Assembly (NCBI GenBank): GCA_013368315.1
Contig: JAACJM010000073.1
Span: forward strand, 248,001-312,000
Direction of reading: 5' to 3'
Source: Tetrapyrgos nigripes
Taxonomy: Eukaryota > Basidiomycota > Agaricomycetes > Agaricales > Campanellaceae
Length of the DNA: 64,000 bases
Of the stretch, positions 57,514-64,000 are shown one piece after another (the first letter of the stretch is position 1; each line of letters starts with the position of its first letter). Made by a program: the position numbers and the translations under genes. The notes under the pieces are model-generated. The model was not told the DNA's origin, searched no databases, and worked only from the letters and a program-made list of their open reading frames with translations.

Positions 57514-60500
57514 TTAGCTTTGGGAATACATATTTCCGGAGCCTGCATTAGGCAATAGCCCGTCCATGCTTTCCATGAAGACGTCCCAATCCAAAGAGCT
57601 GATGTGGAGGAATCGATGAGATGACCTACTTGAACGTTGTCGCATTTACTTACTCTGATGCTTCATTGAAGGGCGGGTCGATTATGATACCGTCAAAGAT
57701 GCTGAGTTCCTCGCTCGTTGCTTGGTGAGTGTAACCCAGCGAATTCTGCAGGTGAGAAAGGCGCCCTAGCTCTGTAGAGAGAAAGGAAAGAACTGGATGC
57801 TGTGGTTCAAGTGAAGAATCATCGTAGGACGCCCCGAGGCCAACATTGCTTTGCATATCTCGGGATGACGTCCTTGCCGTTGAGGACTCAAAATGTCCTA
57901 CAGACATTACTGTGCTAATGATGTCACTTGAGGAGAGTACTTAGTGAATGCTTGACTAGAATAGGAGAATTCTTACTTCAGGCGTCCAGCGAGGATATAT
58001 CTGTGAAAGATTTCTCAGCCAACGGTGGCGTGCTCAAAAGGTTCAGAGCCTCTGATAAACTTACCTAGATTCGTACAATTGCAATAAGTCAGTACATCTG
58101 TAGATGTCAGCCAATTCGACGGGAGGGTCCACGGAATGGTTTATCTCCCGACGTCGCCACAGGTTTACAGCAAGGATCATTGCAGAACCAAAGAGAGGAG
58201 TCTTTTGAGTCGTTAGGAGTATGGGTATGGATGAATCTTTGTAACAAAAACTTGGCCTTACGCACTATGAAATGTCCATAAGCAAGGAAGTTCCGTCTGA
58301 GTGCTGACTCAATCACTCGAATACACGACCTGGCCGCATTCATACAGATTGCTAAAGAAGGAAATTTGCCCTCGGAGGTTTGTCCTGGTCCGGGAATAAA
58401 ACGCCTATGGACCTGAATCTGAACCCAATAATACATGCTATGTATAATGGCGGATTGGTGGAAGAATGTATCGTTTTGCTGCTGAGATTCCCATTTTACT
58501 ATTTGCGATCAGTGAGTGAAATGAGAGGGATTACAGGCACTCACAGTGATTAGGTACGGCAGTTATCCATTTGTTCAAAGCAGAGTCGAGTTCCGCCACT
58601 GCCTTTTGATCCCAATCACTCCTGTATATCCCCATCTTCAACCACAAATCTGATTTGCGCAGCGAGTACTGATTGGATTGAGGGTAAATACAACTAATGG
58701 AGACGGTACTAGCTCACCAGCGATTCTTTCGCCAAACCAAGAATCTTCACGAGATTCAAGAAACAGTTCCAGAATGCAATTTGCGATGGCTTCTCCGGTG
58801 GCTGGAGGAAACTATGGGGCCCTGCGGTCGAAATTTCGGCTTCAAGATACTCATCATCACATTCAATGAGGGGCCCTAGATCAAATCTACTCGGACAGTG
58901 AATGATTATCGTATTAGTCATAGAGAAATGCGTGTAACTTACTCCTGGGCGGATATGCCCCGAGGACGTCCGTAAAGCATGCTCATTTTAGTGTCCAGAA
59001 ATATCAAGGTCCAGCAGACTCGCTTCCAAAGTTCTTCTTCCAAGGGAGATTGATCCCGGACGTTCCGCCGATGTGCACCCCTCGCCTGACACAAACGTAT
59101 GGCTATTCCACATAGAGTCCATCCTCTGTCGGAGCCCGAAACAACATTGAGGTAAATTACAGATAACTTGAGAGAGATTTAAATTCAATGGAAAGTAGGA
59201 TCGCCAGAACACGTACGCAAAGCAACTGCATCTGATGCAGCGAGAGAGGGTGGTCTAGAGAGGCTTGCGCAATCGGTATTTGTTGAAACCATTTCAATCC
59301 GGACTTGACAACGTCGGAATTTGCTGGAAGATACTGATCGTTTGTGGATAATGACCCGTTGGCACATACCGCCAGAAGTAGCGCGCCAAAAGTATGGTCT
59401 CGAAGATGCAAATTGTCAGCAATAGATTTTTCAAACGTTGGCCTGTGGAGAAGAGGACAGAACTGGTTACCGCCAGCGAAGTAGCCATTCACAAGTATCT
59501 GCAAATTATCACTGTCGGGAAACTCGAAACCCGACGTTTTTGAATCGAAGGAGGAAGATAGTACAACATCCTCGAGAAAGCATTCGCGTGCGTATGTCAG
59601 CCCCTGGATGTGCCAGCGGATGAACAGCATAGACTCACTGTATGCCAGAAGATGGGTCGTTTGATACTCGTGAGCATTTCGTTCCAATCTGGCATGTTAG
59701 ACTCTGCTTGTTTCCGATGTGCCACTGCGGTCATGACCAGCTGCAAGGTGCTGGTTTCGCCAACGTGCGTCTTTTGCGGCAACCCGAAAGTTACGCAATG
59801 AAAATCTCTGGTGAGCTCCTCAACCGAATGATGAGCTTCGTTGTCATTGACAGAGGAGGAAGAGACGGCTTCTGTCGAAGTATTTCCATGATCTTCTGAG
59901 AAAATATGATTATGTTCCCGTTGGCAATAAGCAATGCGTTCCTCTAGATTTTGAATATGAATTGATAATTTATCCAGGACCTTCCAAATAGTATCTTGAT
60001 GTCCAAGAAGATCGTAAAGCTCGGCAGCCGTGCCCTTTGCAATATCCTCGACCAATTTTTTGACTGAGTGCGACGCAAATGATCTAGTTGATTGGGGTCT
60101 GGCATGTAGCCGTCAGATTCTTCCATTCAATTACCAGTAGACAATCGAAGTACCCAGTTTTAGGTCCCCTTTTCTGCTTGAGCAATCAGCCACTTCAAAA
60201 TTAAAAACCCAAGCACAGAGTGACGAACATGTGGTTTTTTACGTGTACACTCGATCCCTACGCTTAGGCAGTGCTCACAGGCTCCTTCCGGATCTGATGA
60301 TTCGCCTGTAAATCAGCCCTGTAAGTGATAGAAGCGTCCCATGAAGATGCTCTCAAGGTCATACTTAATCCACAGCGAACTGCGAAGTGCGAACAGGAAG
60401 CAGTTAGTTAGTAAGCTTTCTTTGAATTGCATAGTCCACTGACCTTTCCTTCGTCTACACTCTTCGCATGCATTCTGCAGGCGACGTTTCTTATCTGTAC

Positions 60501-60522
60501 TGCTACGAGAGTCTGTCGACAT
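57514..60522 (-). CDS. Zn2Cys6 transcription factor, paralog 4
   Basis: Starts MSTDSRSSTDKKRRLQNACE at 60522, continuing to ECRRRK. Microexon 60374-60379 (TTCGCT) completes V-R-C. The next exon gives CEHCLSVGIECTR, and the 20-nt exon 60173-60154 gives KRGPKTG. Downstream: GETSTLQLVMTAVAHRKQAE, LLHRPTFE, LKWFQQIPIAQ, LHQMQLLC, WVQIQVHRRFIPGPGQ. C-terminal motifs LGYTHQATSEELSIFD and LDWDVFMESMDGLLP; stop at 57514-57516. Closest to paralog 3, its tandem neighbour. All junctions checked keep frame. Confidence 0.88.
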
Positions 60523-61054
60523 GGTGGTTCCAGGTCAAGAACTTTTTGCTGAGTCATGTATGTTTGTTTGGAACGAAAGTTGTTGCCTTTAGCCCCACGC
60601 GATGCGAAGCGTCATGTTGTGAGAAAAAGCACGTGGATGCACTGCCTTGGCACTGCCATCTCGAAAGTTTTCTTGCTCCAGCCGGTCAACCTATTCCCTG
60701 TAATGCCATGTCGAATTTAGGGCCCGCGTGCCAGGCTATATTCGCAAGCATCTGGCACAGGACGCAATAAAGACGCATATAGAGTCATTCCAATAGCAAT
60801 TAGAGCCTCATTGTAGCGCGTAGGCACAGATTCCGACGTCATGACTGTGAGGAGCCAGTCGAGCTGTCTAGAGGTGCCAATCAAAATAAGTGCCAGCGAG
60901 ATTTTCCATTGATTTTTTCGCGGGATATTCTTTTTGCTCCTCATTGTGCAGTGTCGGAGAAGACTTTCTTCGACACATCTGGAAGGGTCGCCGGGTACCA
61001 AAAGCTACTTAAGACTGATGGTGGTACAAGCTTCAGTACGCTTCCAAAATCAAG
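60523..61054. other. Intergenic between divergent genes
   Basis: About 530 bp upstream of both regulator 4 (leftwards) and the membrane-protein gene at 61055 (rightwards). No gene supported. Confidence 0.6.
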
Positions 61055-62345
61055 ATGCTTAACAAGGTGCTTTCTCCAGAAATTTTGGTCGAGATAGCCA
61101 AAGCGGAAGAACTGGCACGATATGTTTCTCTAGCTTCGCTGGCGGTGAGTGTCATTAGTAGACTGCACTCTTTACTCTTTTCGTCGTTGTATGCTCATTT
61201 AGATTGTGTAGGTTATAGTCTGGGATATGCTTGTCAATATGGACGACGAGCTGGAGCTGTTGGTGAAGTCGAAGTTTGGCTTACAAAAGTTCATTTATGT
61301 GGTTGCTCGGTGAGCATTAGTGTGCTGGTCGCACTCAAGCTTTCGATTACTGATGTATACACTGCAGTTTTTCTTCCTTATCCTTCACACTGGCAAACGT
61401 GTTGTATCTCTGCAGTAAGCTTCTTAATGTAGACCATCGCTCCTGCATATTGACTTCCGTGCCAGCATCCGGCATCTCCGATTGCAACCCCGGTCACTTA
61501 TTCATAGTGACTTCCTTCGTCATTGCAAGCAACTCCATTGCACTTCTTTTCCTCTTTCGAGTTCGAGCGGTATTCCATGGAAGTCTCATAACCCAGCTAT
61601 TTTTCACACTACTGTGGTTCGGGGTTTTGGCCACTTCAACATTACATTTCTTATTCGTTCAAGGGGTTCAGTCGGTAACGAACCCAAGCAGGTGTACCTA
61701 CGGAGGGTTAAAACCGGTGTACGGGATGACTGCGATTGGGATGGCGCTCATCTTCGATACGGCGGTCTATTTAGGGGTTTCCTATAGGCTGTTCTTGTTC
61801 TTTCGCCTGATCAATCCGATTTTGGCCGAAAAAGTTTGCGAAGGGACCGAGGATGGAAGTATCACTACATCGACAACAGTGAACGTACGGCTAAGGGAGA
61901 GAATACGGCTCTTCATCGGTGGAAAAGATCTCCCAGCATTCTCGAGGTCATTGCTTCGAGATGGGCAGGTTTATTATCTGTAAGTCTATGGATGCTGAGG
62001 ATATCATGTCCTGCTGATACTGACGTGGACTTCAGGATATCATTCCTCATTAGTACACCGTTGCTGATAATGCTCTTCATACCGGCAGTCGTTCAGTACA
62101 ATTTAATATTCATTCCACCGTACAACGCGATTACAACCGTCATTGCTTGTTATGTGTTTAGGAATGTGAAGCTTGGAAGGATTCGAGAGGAAGAAATTTC
62201 GACTGCTGGGGCTGGGGTTGTGTCACAGATACGTTTTCGAAGAGGTGGAGAGGCAGAGACTTACAGTGTCACCGATTTAGACGGATACTGGCAGTCAGAT
62301 GAAAGCAAGGTTGTGCGAAATTGTACAGTGAAGGACAGATGCTAG
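61055..62345 (+). CDS. DUF6533-type multi-pass membrane protein
   Basis: Basidiomycete integral membrane family of unknown function. It begins MLNKVLSPEILVEIAKAEELA, then RYVSLASLA, an intron, and VIVWDMLVNMDDELELLVKSK, the DUF6533 signature (a helix followed by DDE-E). Further hydrophobic helices: FIYVVARFFFLILHTG, LFIVTSFVIASNSIALLFLF, LFFTLLWFGVLATSTLHFLFV, MTAIGMALIFDTAVYLGVSYRLFLFF, and after an intron at about 61980-62037 ISFLISTPLLIMLFIPAVVQY and NAITTVIACYVF, giving about seven. The cytoplasmic C-terminus ends VVRNCTVKDRC. Introns are inferred; the junction near 61418-61435 is the least certain. Confidence 0.8.
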
Positions 62346-62789
62346 TCTAGAGCTTTGAAGTTAAATCGTTATCATGTATTTTTAACTATTCCAGTGTCTT
62401 AGTAACTGTGTACAATGCTTTTCTCCCAGTTCTGAAACATTCGGAAGTCCGTCGCCACCATTCGGCGAGTATGTATGCATGTATATTACCCCTCTAACAA
62501 TCGTCCGGGAAATCTAGCGGGCAAGATCCTTGCCCAATATTGAAGAGAGGACCTAGAGGAAAGCCATGGCGGTTTGGCGTTGCCTGGCCTGTAGTAGTAT
62601 ACGGTCTCATGGGATGCACGTGGGGGCATCGCTCGGTTGCCCCTCACGATGCACGAAAGCCAGTATGTATTCGGGGAGAACGCTTACGAGATAGGGGTCA
62701 ATTCCGGAAAATGCCGCCTGCTTGCTATACAAGCCGAGTTGGGGAAAAGAAGCAGCCTAGTTTCTTCTTCTTCTTCTTCGTCCACAACC
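62346..62789. other. Intergenic and leader of the acyl-CoA dehydrogenase gene
   Basis: No gene supported. A CTT/TTC-rich tract at 62761-62780 lies directly before the chosen ATG, as in many fungal promoters and leaders. Confidence 0.6.
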
Positions 62790-64000
62790 ATGCGAGAGTT
62801 TATGTTCGAAGATGTCCAAAAGGCGAGCAGATTCCTACCCCATTCAGGATGGTACTCATATCTATTCCAGCACAGCAAAGAGAACGACCTTGTACGTTGA
62901 AACTTGAAAGTCACTTGGTAGCTCCAGACTCGACTGACGACGTGGATTTACAGTGGATAGTCATAGACTCGGAAGTCTACGATCTCTCAAAGTTCGCCAA
63001 TATGCACCCAGGAGGGCTGAATGTGTTACTAGCAGAGAGCATAGGCGAGTCTCCACCCTCTTCCAACCATCCTCCTGTCTGACCAACTTCGTAGCTGGTA
63101 AAGACTCAACAGCCGCCTTCTACGGTCTTCATCGTCAAGAAGTCTTACTACGACCCCAATATTCGCGTCTCAAGATAGGAAAGATTCAAGGAGAGAAGCC
63201 AAGGTTCAAGGTTCCGGAGTTAGGAGCTATTTCGAAGGTTCCGTATGCCGAGGCGACGTGGCTGTCAGAGGGTTTCAAAAGTCCTTATTACACCAAAAAC
63301 CATCGTCAGTTTCACAAGGCGGTCCGGACATTCTTTGAAGAGGTGGTCAAGCCCGAGGCGATACAGTGTGAGGACAATGGGAAGAGGATATCGCAAGAGG
63401 TCGTCGACAAGATATGGTGAGTGTATGCGCGTTTGTGGGTACTGGGTTAGTTGATTCACGTCCCTCTTCAGTGCGATGGAAATTCTCGCTATGCGCATGG
63501 GTCCAGGAAAACATCTCCTGGGGCGAAAGCTGATGGGCGGTATCGTGAAACCAGAAGAGTTTGATTATTTTCATGAAGCGAGTGTCTTTGTCTTCGAGAT
63601 TTGCGCTTAATTCTGACCTTCTCTATTTGGTAGTATATCATCAACACTGAGATGTCTAGATTCGGTACCAGGGGTTTTGCTGATGGGTTCCTGAACGGGG
63701 GAGTTATCGCACTTCCTCCAGTGTTGAAATATGCCTCCAAGGAGTTGTATGAGAAGGTTGTCCCTGAGGTGCGTTTCTTCTTCTGCTCGGTTTTACGGGC
63801 TCAGGCGACCGAAGCCATATGCTCAGCTCACGCTGACCCTCATACATTCAGGTTCTTTCAGGCAAAAAATATATTGCATTAGCCATCACTGAAGCATTTG
63901 CTGGAAGTGACGTTAGTGGACTTCAGACCACCGCGGTAAGGGATGGAGACTGTTGGATTGTTAATGGAACAAAGAAGTGCGTGGTCAATTTCTCATTGGT
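62790..64000 (+). CDS. Cytochrome b5-acyl-CoA dehydrogenase fusion, 3' partial
   Basis: Flavoenzyme of fatty-acid oxidation with an N-terminal cytochrome b5 heme domain. Start MREFMFEDVQK (62790-62822), then HSKENDLWIVIDSEVYDLSKF and NMHPGG (heme His), then AAFYGLHRQE with the second heme His. The dehydrogenase part begins VPYAEATWLSEGF and continues with IWCAMEILAMRMGPG, RGFADGFLNGGVIALPPVL and AITEAFAGSDVSGLQTTA, the substrate/flavin loop. Exons: 62790-62822, 62871-62891, 62954-63044, 63095-63416, then from the TGCGATGG acceptor near 63470, 63642-63767, and 63852-63975. Three of the introns start with GC (62823, 63045, and after FDYFHE near 63579). The gene runs off the right edge. Confidence 0.9.

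Noticed and set aside
60717..61001. 94-codon minus-strand ORF between divergent genes
   Set aside because: No motif, and it overlaps the promoter region of the DUF6533-type gene.

Overview
The window looks like a chromosome segment of an Agaricomycete (mushroom-forming basidiomycete). Protein genes are cut by many 50-90 nt GT-AG introns. The families present fit such a genome: HET-domain protein, DUF6533-type membrane protein, zinc-cluster regulators, KOW-domain protein, Gly-X carboxypeptidase, chromodomain Ty3/gypsy elements. The left third is almost pure transposon; the right half holds host genes around one large DNA transposon.

Transposon block (1-24 kb). A Ty3/gypsy element (A) runs off the left edge and ends with its 3' LTR at 4135. 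A complete Ty1/copia element lies at 4904-9941 (235-bp LTRs, 5-bp target duplication) with a broken polyprotein. A second, related gypsy element (B, minus strand, 10415-19804, duplication GGCTT) has split an older DIRS-like reverse transcriptase/RNase H remnant. Element B's upstream LTR was in turn invaded by a Tc1/mariner element (17911-19537) with an intact DD34E transposase. Both gypsy elements carry a Cys/His/Trp-rich extra ORF between pol and the 3' LTR, and B also shows an extra ORF before gag. A decayed HET-domain gene follows (21.6-23.8 kb).

Middle (24.9-34 kb). A long minus-strand Ser/Thr-rich membrane-protein gene (at least seven exons by conserved splice phase) is followed by a tRNA-Pro gene with a tiny intron, a 130-bp MITE, and a small three-exon membrane-anchored secreted protein.

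Right half (34-64 kb). Four paralogous Zn2Cys6 regulators lie at 34.2-37.6 (+), 48.4-51.4 (-), 54.4-57.4 (-) and 57.5-60.5 kb (-). All share the same unusual 5' gene structure: a 6-nt microexon followed by a 20-nt mini-exon. Between the first regulator and a Tra2-like RNA-binding protein gene sits the most interesting object: an 8.4-kb Mutator-like element (37911-46274) bounded by a 10-bp direct repeat. It carries a GCM/WRKY-type zinc finger, a MULE transposase, a ubiquitin-specific-protease-like domain and a Ulp1-like domain in one exon chain, plus a separate intact KOW-domain gene. The remaining host genes are a carboxypeptidase S-like M20 peptidase, a DUF6533-type membrane protein, and the start of a cytochrome b5-acyl-CoA dehydrogenase fusion with three probable GC-AG introns.

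All models come from reading the sequence by eye. Exon boundaries are inferred from splice consensus, phase and family similarity. No database search was run.
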